Under the pieces are notes generated by a model that worked only from the letters and a program-made list of their open reading frames with translations, searched no databases and was not told where the DNA came from. The position numbers and the translations under genes were made by a program. Positions 1 to 7,922 of a stretch of DNA of 64,000 bases are shown here, piece by piece. Location: the NCBI RefSeq assembly GCF_001457695.1, contig NZ_LN831025.1, forward strand, positions 868,001-932,000. Direction: 5' to 3'. This stretch comes from Campylobacter jejuni (lineage in GTDB: Bacteria > Campylobacterota > Campylobacteria > Campylobacterales > Campylobacteraceae). How positions within the stretch are numbered: position 1 is the stretch's first letter; each line of letters begins with the position of its first letter.

Positions 1-204
1 AAAACAAAAGCTATATTAACTTATTGTTTTTATATCATTCTAAATACAATATATAGTATTTTAATTAAGATTAAACCGCACCATTATTTAAAATTATAAT
101 CATTCAGCTTAAAATACTAACTATTCAAAATCAAATTTCAACTTACAATTTCTTAAAGTTACAAAAAATAAAAAAATATTAAGATTTTTTTTAAGTATAA
201 AGAA

Positions 205-210
205 TATAAT
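205..210 (+). promoter_or_regulatory. Candidate -10 box of the AEC-carrier gene
   Basis: A perfect TATAAT lies 43 bases before the ATG at 253, downstream of T- and A-rich runs. Campylobacter sigma-70 promoters usually lack a clear -35 box and show this T-rich periodicity. Bases 1-204 are very AT-rich and hold no gene I can support. Confidence 0.5.
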
Positions 211-252
211 TCTATCCGTTTTCAAAAAACATCCCTTAAAAAGAATTATTCA

Positions 253-1164
253 ATGTTTGTTTTTATACCATTATTTACAATTTTTATTTTACTTGCAGGC
301 GGATATTTTGCCAAAAGAATTGGCGTTTTAAAGCAAAAACAAGCTAGGACTTTTTTAGATTTTGCTATTATTTTTGCTTTACCTTGTTTGATTTTCGATA
401 AAGCATATCATTTAAATTTTAATTTTTCATTGATTATTTTTATTTTTATTGGATTGTTTAGCTGTATATTAGCAGCCTTTTTTGCTATTTTTATTGGAAA
501 AGTTTTTCATTTTTCTAAAGTAACTTTAGTCAGTATGTTTTTGCTTTCTTGTTTTGGAAATACTATATTTGTGGGTATGCCTATTGTTGCTGGTGTATTT
601 AATGACCCACAATTTAGCGCTGAAGTTATATTTTACGATGCTTTAGCTACAACTTTACCTATATCACTTTTTGGACCTTTTATACTTTCTTTGGGAAATG
701 GAGAAAAAGTCAGTTTGCTTACTAATGTTAAAAAAATTCTTAGTTTTCCACCTTTTTTAGCTTTGCTTTTTGGTTTTTTGTGTAAATTGATTACTTTACC
801 TGAATTTATTTTCTCTCCTATTCGTTTATTTGGTGCCTCTGCAACCCCTGTTGCACTTTTTGCTATAGGTTTAGGACTTGGCTTTATGGCGATTAAAACC
901 TCTTACAAACCTACAGTAGTTGTCATCTTTGCTAAAATGATTTTAGCTCCTTTATTTTTTGTATTTTGTTTGAAAATATTTAATTTAGAATTAAAAGATT
1001 CTACCATCGTTGCTATTATAGAAAGCGCAGCTCCTACTATGACCTTAGCAGGAGCTATGGTAATGAAAGCTAAACTAGATAGCAATTTAGCCGTAAGTGC
1101 TGTAGCCTTTGGAGTTCTTTTTGCTTTTGTTTCTATGCCAATTTTAATTTGGACTTTGCTATAA
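253..1164 (+). CDS. AEC (auxin efflux carrier) family permease
   Basis: A 303-residue, strongly hydrophobic protein with about ten predicted membrane segments and a short loop between its halves, the normal size and layout of the bacterial AEC/malonate-carrier family. It begins with a membrane segment at residues 2-20 and ends with one at about 285-303. The substrate cannot be told; family members export or import organic acids or amino acids. It converges with aas, whose stop is 8 bases away. From memory this is the Cj0937 position. Confidence 0.8.
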   Translation: MFVFIPLFTIFILLAGGYFAKRIGVLKQKQARTFLDFAIIFALPCLIFDKAYHLNFNFSLIIFIFIGLFSCILAAFFAIFIGKVFHFSKVTLVSMFLLSCFGNTIFVGMPIVAGVFNDPQFSAEVIFYDALATTLPISLFGPFILSLGNGEKVSLLTNVKKILSFPPFLALLFGFLCKLITLPEFIFSPIRLFGASATPVALFAIGLGLGFMAIKTSYKPTVVVIFAKMILAPLFFVFCLKIFNLELKDSTIVAIIESAAPTMTLAGAMVMKAKLDSNLAVSAVAFGVLFAFVSMPILIWTLL

Positions 1165-1171
1165 GCTCAAA

Positions 1172-4100
1172 TTATATGGCTAAATTTTTAGCTAATTCTT
1201 TAACTTTTTTAAGATCAACTTTTCCTGAACCTAGGAGGGGAATTTTTTCTATTTGAAAATAATATCTAGGTTTAAAAAGTGTAGGTATATTAGAATTTTT
1301 TATAGCCTCACATACTCGTTCAAAAATTTCATTATTACATTCTATGAGTAAAACAATTTGTTCCCCTTTTTTCTCATCTTCTAAAGATGTGGCACAAAAT
1401 TTAACCACTTCAGTGTCTATAAATTTGGCAATTTCTTCTTCTATTGCACCCAAAGAAATCATCTCTCCGCCAATTTTTGCAAAGCGAGAATAACGATCGA
1501 CAATATATAAAAAACCATCTTCATCCAAATGTCCCTTATCTCCCGTGTTGTACCATCTTATGCCATCAATTTCTTTAACCACTTCATCGGTTTTTTCTTT
1601 GTCATTAAGATAGCCTACCATAACTTGATGACCGCCTATAAGTATGAGTCCATCTTCATTTGTTTTTAAATTTTCATAATTATTTGGATCAACAATACGT
1701 ACCGCAGTTCCAGGTAGAGGCATTCCTACACTTCCTTCTTTATTGGCACGATGTATAAGCCAATAATCCGCATCAAAACGATTCGGCAAATTTACACTCG
1801 CTACAGGTGTGGTTTCCGTAGCCCCATAACCTTCAAAAATGCTTTTTTTAAACTTCATTTCAAAAGCAGTTCTTACTTCATTTTTTAGTTTTTCAGCACC
1901 TGATACAACTATTCTTAAGCTTTCAAACATTAAAGCATCAAGCTTTTTATTTCTTGCATAAATTCCTAAAAAGGTTGAAGTTCCACACATAATAGTGACA
2001 TTATTTTTAGCAACAGCTTTGGCAATCCCTAAAGCATCAGTTGGATCTGCAAAAGTGATACTTTTAATACCTTCAAGCAAAGGCAAAAACGTAGTTACTG
2101 TAAGTCCAAAAGCATGAAAAGGTGGCAAAGATGAGAGAATGACATCATTATTTCTTGTGCAAAGCACATCAGAAATTTGTGCTATATTGCTTAAAATATT
2201 ACGGTTATTTAGCATAACACCTTTTGGAGAACCTTCGCTTCCACTACTAAATAAAATAGCTGCTATGGCAAGATTGTTTTTTGAAGGAGTGAAAATGGTT
2301 TTGAGTATAAAACTAGGTATAATACTAACTGCTAGCATCATGCTAAAAATTTTAGTTTTTTGCATTTTAAAATCTTCTACAATATCTTCAAAATAAATTA
2401 AATGTATATTTGTATCGAAATTTAGGTTTATACCTTTATTTGATAATTTTTCTAAAAAAGTTTTAGAAGTATAAATTTGTGAAATTTGCGCATTTTTTAT
2501 AGCTGTTTTTAAAGCTTTTTCTCCAGCAGTGAAATTAAGATTTACTGCAATTTTTTCTGCGATTAAAACAGATAGATTGGTTAAAGAACTTGCAAAAGAA
2601 GCAGGTAGTAAAATTCCTATAGCTTCCTCTTTAGGAGCGTAACTTCCACGCTGAAGGTTAATGTTTAATTCTTTGGATTTTCTTTTAATAAAAAAATTAA
2701 GAAATAAACTAAGAGTCAACATTTTTCTATAAGAAATATCTCCAGCTAGTGTATCGATAATAGCTATTTGATTTAGATTTTTTTTAGCTGTATCTATCCA
2801 AGCTCTTGCTATAGTATGCATAGCTTCGCATTGTGATTTCCAAGCCATAAAAGAAAGTTCAAAAACTTTAGCTTTAACTTCATCTTTTTTAGAATGCAAA
2901 GGCATGGCTTTACCAAAAGCTATAGCAATTTTTCTTTTATTTAAAGTGCGGTTTCTTGCTGAAAATTCTTCATCGCTTCTTGAAAAAGCGCTACCCCAAA
3001 GCCCTCTTATATAAAAAGGAATAATTTTTCCATCATCTTCACTTAAACATTCACAAGCTAATTCAAATCCTGCTTTAAATTCATTTAATTGTCCATGTCT
3101 TGAAAGCGTACCTTCAGGAAATAAGCAAACCAAATTACCTTCTTTAATATGCTTTGCTATCAGTTCTAAACTCGTCTTACTTCCCGTGCTTGATACGGGA
3201 ATAATGCCAAATTTATCAAGAAAAAATTTAATATACCATTTAGAATAAATACTTCTTTCCATAACAAAATAAATTTTTCTTGGAATTGCCATTTGTACAA
3301 CAGCCCAATCAATAAAAGAAATATGATTACCCAAAAGCAAAGCTCCACCTTTTTCTGGTATATTTTCAAAACCTTCTACAAGCAAGCGGTATCGTTGCAA
3401 AAAAGCTATGCTTAAAAGTATACGCACTAAAGAAAAGGGAAGTTTTAAAAGTATATAAAAACTTCCTATAAAGGTTACTAAAGTAATAAAATAAAACAAA
3501 TAAACCACATTGATTTCAAATTTTGCAAATAAAGTTGCTAAGAGTAAAAATCCTAACATGGCAATATTTTGAAAAAAATTATTTCCTGCAAGAATTTGTC
3601 CCAATTCATTTTCTTTGGCATGAAATTGGATTAAAGTATTTAAAGGAATGATAAAAAGAGCTCCGCAAAATCCAAAAAAGAAAAATAAAAAACTATAACT
3701 TAATAAACTTATAAAATAAGGCATTAAAAAAGCCATTAAAAACATACCCAATGCACCAAGTGGAATAAATCCAAGTTCTATATAATTTTTTGAAAATTTA
3801 CCAGCTACTAAAGAGCCTAAAATCACTCCTATACCAGAAAAAGCGAGTGAAATTTGCACATAAAAAGTATTTTCTATAAAAAGTTCATTTTTAGCAAAGA
3901 CAGGAAAGCTGACAAGATAAAGTTGAGATATAGCCCAAAAAAATGAAATTCCTATTATGCAAAGCCAAATAGTTTTATTTTTAAAAACAAGCTTAAGATT
4001 ATTTATTAGAAGTTTTCCACGGATATAATCTTTTTTATTAAAAACTAAATCTTTATTTATTTGTTTGAGCTTAGGTAAACGACACGCAAAAAATACTTCG

Positions 4101-4684
4101 ATACAAGAAAATAAAATTAGCACAATTCCTAAAGGCGCTACTTCTTTTAAAATTTCATCTGTTTGATTATATGCAGAACTATAAAGACTTTCAAAACTTA
4201 AAGAAAACAAAGCCATTCCTGCTAAGATTGCCATAATGCTTACTGCATTAATTACACCATTACCCATAGCAAGAAAGTCTTTTCCTACGAGTTCTTTAAT
4301 AAAACCGTATTTACTTGGTGAATAAAGTGCTGCTTGTGCTCCCATTATAAAAGTAAAAATAAAAGCCATCCAAAAAGCACCGCTATAGTAACAAATGCAA
4401 ATTATTAAAGTGAGTATAACATTGAAAATTGCTGAAATTTTCATTACAATATTTTTTGGATATTTATCCGCTAAAAAACCCGAAGGAGAAAGCATAAGAA
4501 TAAAAGGAAGTAAAATCAAAGCATTAACTATAGCATTTAAAAATAACTGCTCACTTCCTTCATAGGCCTTATAAATAGTATTTTGAATAATAATTTTATG
4601 TCCCAAATCCACAAAAGCATTGATGAATGCTATAAGTAAAAAAGGAATTAATCCGTAAATTTTCAAAAAAGATTTTTTTTGCAT
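1172..4684 (-). CDS. aas: Bifunctional 2-acylglycerophosphoethanolamine acyltransferase/acyl-ACP synthetase fused to an MFS (LplT-like) domain
   Basis: A 1170-residue three-part protein. Residues 1-420 form an MFS transporter of LplT type (lysophospholipid flippase). Residues about 430-620 are a PlsC acyltransferase with HISFID at 454-459 and FPEGT at 522-526. The rest is an AMP-forming acyl-activating enzyme with SSGSEGSPKG at 813-822 and GYGATETTP near 955. Known family role: lysophosphatidylethanolamine is brought in and re-acylated at the inner membrane. In E. coli lplT and aas are separate genes; here one chain covers transport and both enzymes. It follows the 126-residue gene on the same strand by 44 bases. 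Confidence 0.93.
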   Translation of the reverse strand: MQKKSFLKIYGLIPFLLIAFINAFVDLGHKIIIQNTIYKAYEGSEQLFLNAIVNALILLPFILMLSPSGFLADKYPKNIVMKISAIFNVILTLIICICYYSGAFWMAFIFTFIMGAQAALYSPSKYGFIKELVGKDFLAMGNGVINAVSIMAILAGMALFSLSFESLYSSAYNQTDEILKEVAPLGIVLILFSCIEVFFACRLPKLKQINKDLVFNKKDYIRGKLLINNLKLVFKNKTIWLCIIGISFFWAISQLYLVSFPVFAKNELFIENTFYVQISLAFSGIGVILGSLVAGKFSKNYIELGFIPLGALGMFLMAFLMPYFISLLSYSFLFFFFGFCGALFIIPLNTLIQFHAKENELGQILAGNNFFQNIAMLGFLLLATLFAKFEINVVYLFYFITLVTFIGSFYILLKLPFSLVRILLSIAFLQRYRLLVEGFENIPEKGGALLLGNHISFIDWAVVQMAIPRKIYFVMERSIYSKWYIKFFLDKFGIIPVSSTGSKTSLELIAKHIKEGNLVCLFPEGTLSRHGQLNEFKAGFELACECLSEDDGKIIPFYIRGLWGSAFSRSDEEFSARNRTLNKRKIAIAFGKAMPLHSKKDEVKAKVFELSFMAWKSQCEAMHTIARAWIDTAKKNLNQIAIIDTLAGDISYRKMLTLSLFLNFFIKRKSKELNINLQRGSYAPKEEAIGILLPASFASSLTNLSVLIAEKIAVNLNFTAGEKALKTAIKNAQISQIYTSKTFLEKLSNKGINLNFDTNIHLIYFEDIVEDFKMQKTKIFSMMLAVSIIPSFILKTIFTPSKNNLAIAAILFSSGSEGSPKGVMLNNRNILSNIAQISDVLCTRNNDVILSSLPPFHAFGLTVTTFLPLLEGIKSITFADPTDALGIAKAVAKNNVTIMCGTSTFLGIYARNKKLDALMFESLRIVVSGAEKLKNEVRTAFEMKFKKSIFEGYGATETTPVASVNLPNRFDADYWLIHRANKEGSVGMPLPGTAVRIVDPNNYENLKTNEDGLILIGGHQVMVGYLNDKEKTDEVVKEIDGIRWYNTGDKGHLDEDGFLYIVDRYSRFAKIGGEMISLGAIEEEIAKFIDTEVVKFCATSLEDEKKGEQIVLLIECNNEIFERVCEAIKNSNIPTLFKPRYYFQIEKIPLLGSGKVDLKKVKELAKNLAI

Positions 4685-4728
4685 TATTTAAACCTCGTCA
4701 ATTAGCACTTATTTTACAAAAGAATTTA

Positions 4729-5109
4729 TCAGTTTTTAGGAAAATTATCTATATTATCTTTTAAAATAATTCCATCGATTTTTAATTTATAAAATTTTTT
4801 AAAATTCTCTAATTTATCAACAATCATTAAAACCCTACTATCAAAAACATAAAATTCTGCAACCTTGCTAGCAAATTTTGCAAGTTTTTTATCATTACAA
4901 AGCAAAAACTTAGCTCCTAAAGCATTGGCTAAAAATATCTCGTCTTTATTTTGAACTAAAATAGCAAATTCAAAATCATTTTGACTTAAATAAGAAATCA
5001 ATTTTTCATCATAAACAATACAATAAACTTTATTATCTTTAACTTCTTCAACACTTTCAATAAAAGAAAAATCTAAATTTTTTAATAATTTATGTCCAAT
5101 AATAAGCAT
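4729..5109 (-). CDS. Conserved hypothetical protein, 126 aa
   Basis: A 126-residue soluble protein with no signal peptide or membrane segment, made of alternating hydrophobic strands and Lys/Asp-rich helices, suggesting a small alpha/beta fold. I recognise no catalytic motif. It lies between the tRNA array and aas and is probably cotranscribed with aas. Function unknown; from memory it is Cj0939c. Confidence 0.7.
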   Translation of the reverse strand: MLIIGHKLLKNLDFSFIESVEEVKDNKVYCIVYDEKLISYLSQNDFEFAILVQNKDEIFLANALGAKFLLCNDKKLAKFASKVAEFYVFDSRVLMIVDKLENFKKFYKLKIDGIILKDNIDNFPKN

Positions 5110-5175
5110 TTTTTTCCTTAGCTCTATTTTTTATTATTTTGCAAATTATACTTATAAAATTGTTACCAAGCAAGA

Positions 5176-5252
5176 TGGCGCAGCGGACGGGGCTCGAACC
5201 CGCGACCTCCGCCGTGACAGGGCGGCATTCTAACCAGCTGAACTACCGCTGC
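5176..5252 (-). tRNA. tRNA-Asp (GTC), copy 1
   Basis: 77 nt with a 7-bp acceptor stem (GCAGCGG/CCGCTGC), discriminator G, encoded CCA and anticodon GTC in the loop CTGTCAC. Last gene of the array in the direction of transcription. Identical to the copy at 5561-5637. Confidence 0.95.
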
Positions 5253-5303
5253 ATCCAAAGTAAAGAAGTAGAGATTATAAAACCTATTTATGATTTTATA
5301 AAA

Positions 5304-5379
5304 TGGTGGTCACTATAAGACTCGAACTTATGACATCCACCTTGTAAGGGTGGCGCTCTACCAACTGAGCTAAGCGACC
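5304..5379 (-). tRNA. tRNA-Val (TAC), copy 1
   Basis: 76 nt, acceptor stem GGTCGCT/AGTGACC, encoded CCA and anticodon TAC in CTTACAA. The 51-base spacer to tRNA-Asp is identical to that between the second copies, marking one duplicated unit. Confidence 0.95.
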
Positions 5380-5385
5380 TATGAT

Positions 5386-5461
5386 TGGCGACCCCTAGAG
5401 GATTTGAACCTCTGTTTCCACACAGAGAGAGTGTTGTCCTGGGCCACTAGACGAAAGGGTC
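5386..5461 (-). tRNA. tRNA-Glu-like gene with an abnormal anticodon arm
   Basis: 76 nt. Acceptor stem (GACCCTT/AGGGGTC), D arm (GTCT...GGAC), T arm (AGAGG TTCAAAT CCTCT) and encoded CCA all fit tRNA-Glu. Aligned to E. coli tRNA-Glu the anticodon arm reads ACACT-CTCTCTG-TGTGG, giving anticodon CTC but two mismatched stem pairs and T at position 37. An alternative ACAC/GTGT stem puts C at position 33. Neither is canonical, so this may be a damaged gene or an unusual isoacceptor. It is the only unduplicated member of the array. Confidence 0.65.
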
Positions 5462-5480
5462 ATAACCCTAACAATAAAAA

Positions 5481-5556
5481 TGGTGTCCCGTGTTGGATTC
5501 GAACCAACGGCCCCCTCCTTAAAAGGGAGATGCTCTACCGGCTGAGCTAACGAGAC
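5481..5556 (-). tRNA. tRNA-Lys (TTT), copy 1
   Basis: 76 nt, acceptor stem GTCTCGT/ACGGGAC (one G-T wobble), encoded CCA and anticodon TTT in the loop TTTTAAG flanked by CTCCC/GAGGG. Identical to the copy at 5772-5847. Confidence 0.95.
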
Positions 5557-5560
5557 AAGA

Positions 5561-5637
5561 TGGCGCAGCGGACGGGGCTCGAACCCGCGACCTCCGCCGT
5601 GACAGGGCGGCATTCTAACCAGCTGAACTACCGCTGC
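5561..5637 (-). tRNA. tRNA-Asp (GTC), copy 2
   Basis: Base-for-base repeat of the tRNA-Asp at 5176-5252, with CCA and anticodon GTC. Only 4 bases separate it from tRNA-Lys copy 1. Confidence 0.95.
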
Positions 5638-5688
5638 ATCCAAAGTAAAGAAGTAGAGATTATAAAACCTATTTATGATTTTATAAAA

Positions 5689-5764
5689 TGGTGGTCACTA
5701 TAAGACTCGAACTTATGACATCCACCTTGTAAGGGTGGCGCTCTACCAACTGAGCTAAGCGACC
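5689..5764 (-). tRNA. tRNA-Val (TAC), copy 2
   Basis: Identical to the tRNA-Val at 5304-5379 with the same 51-base spacer to its tRNA-Asp. Here tRNA-Lys is the direct upstream neighbour; no tRNA-Glu lies between. Confidence 0.95.
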
Positions 5765-5771
5765 TTTATAA

Positions 5772-5847
5772 TGGTGTCCCGTGTTGGATTCGAACCAACG
5801 GCCCCCTCCTTAAAAGGGAGATGCTCTACCGGCTGAGCTAACGAGAC
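5772..5847 (-). tRNA. tRNA-Lys (TTT), copy 2
   Basis: First tRNA of the array in transcription order, identical to copy 1 at 5481-5556, with encoded CCA and anticodon TTT. Confidence 0.95.
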
Positions 5848-5868
5848 ATTTTCTGAAATAAAAATGTG

Positions 5869-5874
5869 ATTATG
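5869..5874 (-). promoter_or_regulatory. Candidate -10 box for the tRNA array
   Basis: On the minus strand CATAAT, preceded by TTTTGG, lies 21 bases upstream of the first tRNA-Lys nucleotide. It is the only -10-like element in the gap between glnP and the array. No clear -35. Confidence 0.35.
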
Positions 5875-5908
5875 CCAAAATTAGCTCTATTTGTCAAGCT
5901 TTTTTAAA

Positions 5909-6694
5909 TCATTTTTGGCATTTTCTCTCCAAATAACGAGAAAATATACTTATAGGTAAAGTCAAAACAAGATATGTAATAGCCAAAATTACATAAGCTT
6001 CAAGAGTAGCAAAAGTATAAGAATTTATCTCTTGCGCACTTTGGGCTAATTCATTTACAGCAATAACGCTTAATAAGGAACTATCTTTAATTAAATTTGC
6101 AAATTGTCCACTCAGCGGTGCTAAAATATTTTTTAAAGCTTGGGGAAAAATCACATACGCAAAAACCTGAATCTCTTTTAACCCTAAAGCCCTAGCGCTC
6201 TCAAGCTGAGATATAGAAATACTTAAAATTCCAGCTCTAAATATTTCAGCTAAGTAAGCAGCAGAAAAACATGATAAAATAATAACTCCAGCCACATATC
6301 GATTATCAAGTCCTAAATTATTTGCAATGATATAATATATCAATAATACCTGCACTAGTAAAGGGGTTCCTCTGATAAGCTCTATGTAAAATGTAGATAA
6401 AAATCTTAAAAAAACAATCGAACTTAAAGAAAAAGCACAAAAAACTCCACCCAAAATTATACTCAACAATAAAGAAAAAAAACTGATTATTAAAGTATTT
6501 AAAAAACCTTGAAGAAATTTTTCTTTATAGGTCGCAATTGTGCTAAAATCAAAATGATAAGTACTTATACTAAAACTACAATAACAAAACAATATTAAAA
6601 ATAAAATCAAAAGAATTAAATTAGTGATTATTTTTGACTTTGATAGAGGTTTTAAAGGTTTAAAATTCTTATTTTTTTGAGCAAACAAAGACAA
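5909..6694 (-). CDS. glnP: Polar amino-acid ABC transporter permease (GlnP/HisM type)
   Basis: A 261-residue inner-membrane protein of the His/Glu/Gln/Arg/opine permease family. It has a membrane segment at about 25-47, then the typical block with FYIELIRGTPLLVQ at about 126-139 and the EAA loop ESARALGL near residue 185. The N-terminal tail of about 25 residues is Lys-rich. No binding protein or ATPase lies beside it, so partners must be elsewhere. It follows the LolC/E-like gene by 22 bases, probably in one transcript with secA. Confidence 0.85.
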   Translation of the reverse strand: MSLFAQKNKNFKPLKPLSKSKIITNLILLILFLILFCYCSFSISTYHFDFSTIATYKEKFLQGFLNTLIISFFSLLLSIILGGVFCAFSLSSIVFLRFLSTFYIELIRGTPLLVQVLLIYYIIANNLGLDNRYVAGVIILSCFSAAYLAEIFRAGILSISISQLESARALGLKEIQVFAYVIFPQALKNILAPLSGQFANLIKDSSLLSVIAVNELAQSAQEINSYTFATLEAYVILAITYLVLTLPISIFSRYLERKCQK

Positions 6695-6716
6695 TAAAAA
6701 TCTCCAAAATTACAAT

Positions 6717-7922
6717 TTATTCATTTCTTAAAGTATCTAAAATATTAATTTGAGTTGCTTTTTTTGCAGGATAAAAAGATGATAAAGCTATGATTATTAA
6801 AGCACCCACAATGGTTAAAGAAAAATCCATTAAAGACAAATCAAGTGGTAATTTACTGGTTCCATAAACATCAGCAGGTAAAGTTACAATATCAAAATTT
6901 CCCAAAAGCCATAAAGCAAAAAATGCAAGTACCATACCCACTATCATACCGCCACCACCAATAAGCATACCTAAGGCAAAAAAACTCTTTTTTACCTCAT
7001 TTTTGCTTGCACCTAGAGCAAGTAAAAGTGCTATTTCACTGCGACGATTCATTACTATCATCAATAAAGAACTTACTATATTTAAACTTGCAACCAAAAT
7101 AATAAGCATCAACACTATAAAAAGCGCTCTTTTTTCAAGTTCTAAGGCTGAAAAGAAATTTTTATTTTGTTCCCACCAACCTACTACAGCATAATCATCT
7201 TTTAAATAAGATTTAATTTTTTCAACATCCTCAAAAGCATTATCGCTATATACATGAATTCCATCATAATTTGGATTTTTAGGCATTCCAAGTACTTTCT
7301 TCAATGCATCAACATCTGTGTACATATAAGCTTTATCATAAAATGCAAGCCCTGAAGTAAAACGCGCTTTAACATCAAAACGTTTAGTTTGCGGTACTAA
7401 AGAAAATCCACTAGGATTAAGATTTGAAAAAATAAGTGAAAGTTTGTCATTTTTATGCAAACCAAATTCATCGGTAAGCGCTGATCCTACAAGTATATCA
7501 AAACCACTTAAATTCTCATCCTTTAAAGCTTTAGCAACCACTTCGTTTATTTTTTTTTCATCATTAAAATTAACGCCAAAAAGCACACCACCTTCAAAAC
7601 GATTATCTCCCTTTACAACAACTTGAGTGCTTATATAAGGGCTAAATAACAAATTTGGAAATGTTTTTCTTAACTCATCTATAAATTCATCATTTACAGG
7701 AACGTAGAATTTAGGCAAAATAGTAATAGGATAATTCATCACAAAAAAGCGTTTTTCAAATTCTTTATCAAAACCATTCATAATTGCCATAGCTACAAGC
7801 AAAACGCAAAGTCCTACACAAACTCCTAAAAAGGCCAAAAGCATAGAAAGATTGATAAAGGGTTGCTCTTTATCAAATCTTAAATATTTAAAAAGTAAAT
7901 ATTTTAAAACGCTTTTATTCAA
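6717..7922 (-). CDS. LolC/LolE-type ABC transporter permease
   Basis: 401 residues with one N-terminal membrane segment (about 25-48), a periplasmic domain of about 200 residues and three C-terminal FtsX-type segments (about 265-290, 315-340, 360-385). This is the LolC/LolE layout for release of lipoproteins from the inner membrane. A LolA gene lies two genes away beyond secA, which supports the role. Its start overlaps the secA stop by 4 bases. No LolD ATPase is in the window. A different FtsX-type permease cannot be excluded. Confidence 0.8.
   Translation of the reverse strand: MNKSVLKYLLFKYLRFDKEQPFINLSMLLAFLGVCVGLCVLLVAMAIMNGFDKEFEKRFFVMNYPITILPKFYVPVNDEFIDELRKTFPNLLFSPYISTQVVVKGDNRFEGGVLFGVNFNDEKKINEVVAKALKDENLSGFDILVGSALTDEFGLHKNDKLSLIFSNLNPSGFSLVPQTKRFDVKARFTSGLAFYDKAYMYTDVDALKKVLGMPKNPNYDGIHVYSDNAFEDVEKIKSYLKDDYAVVGWWEQNKNFFSALELEKRALFIVLMLIILVASLNIVSSLLMIVMNRRSEIALLLALGASKNEVKKSFFALGMLIGGGGMIVGMVLAFFALWLLGNFDIVTLPADVYGTSKLPLDLSLMDFSLTIVGALIIIALSSFYPAKKATQINILDTLRNE

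Larger units (their letters stand above)
5174..5847 (-). repeat. Tandem duplication within the tRNA array
   Basis: The block tRNA-Asp plus spacer plus tRNA-Val recurs identically with an offset of 385 bases, while tRNA-Lys recurs with an offset of 291. The difference is the tRNA-Glu and its short flanks, present only in the first half. Transcription order is Lys-Val-Asp-Lys-Glu-Val-Asp. Confidence 0.9.

Noticed and set aside
5395-5643. 82-residue minus-strand open frame
   Set aside because: It lies entirely across the tRNA-Glu, -Lys and -Asp genes; its sequence is translated tRNA.
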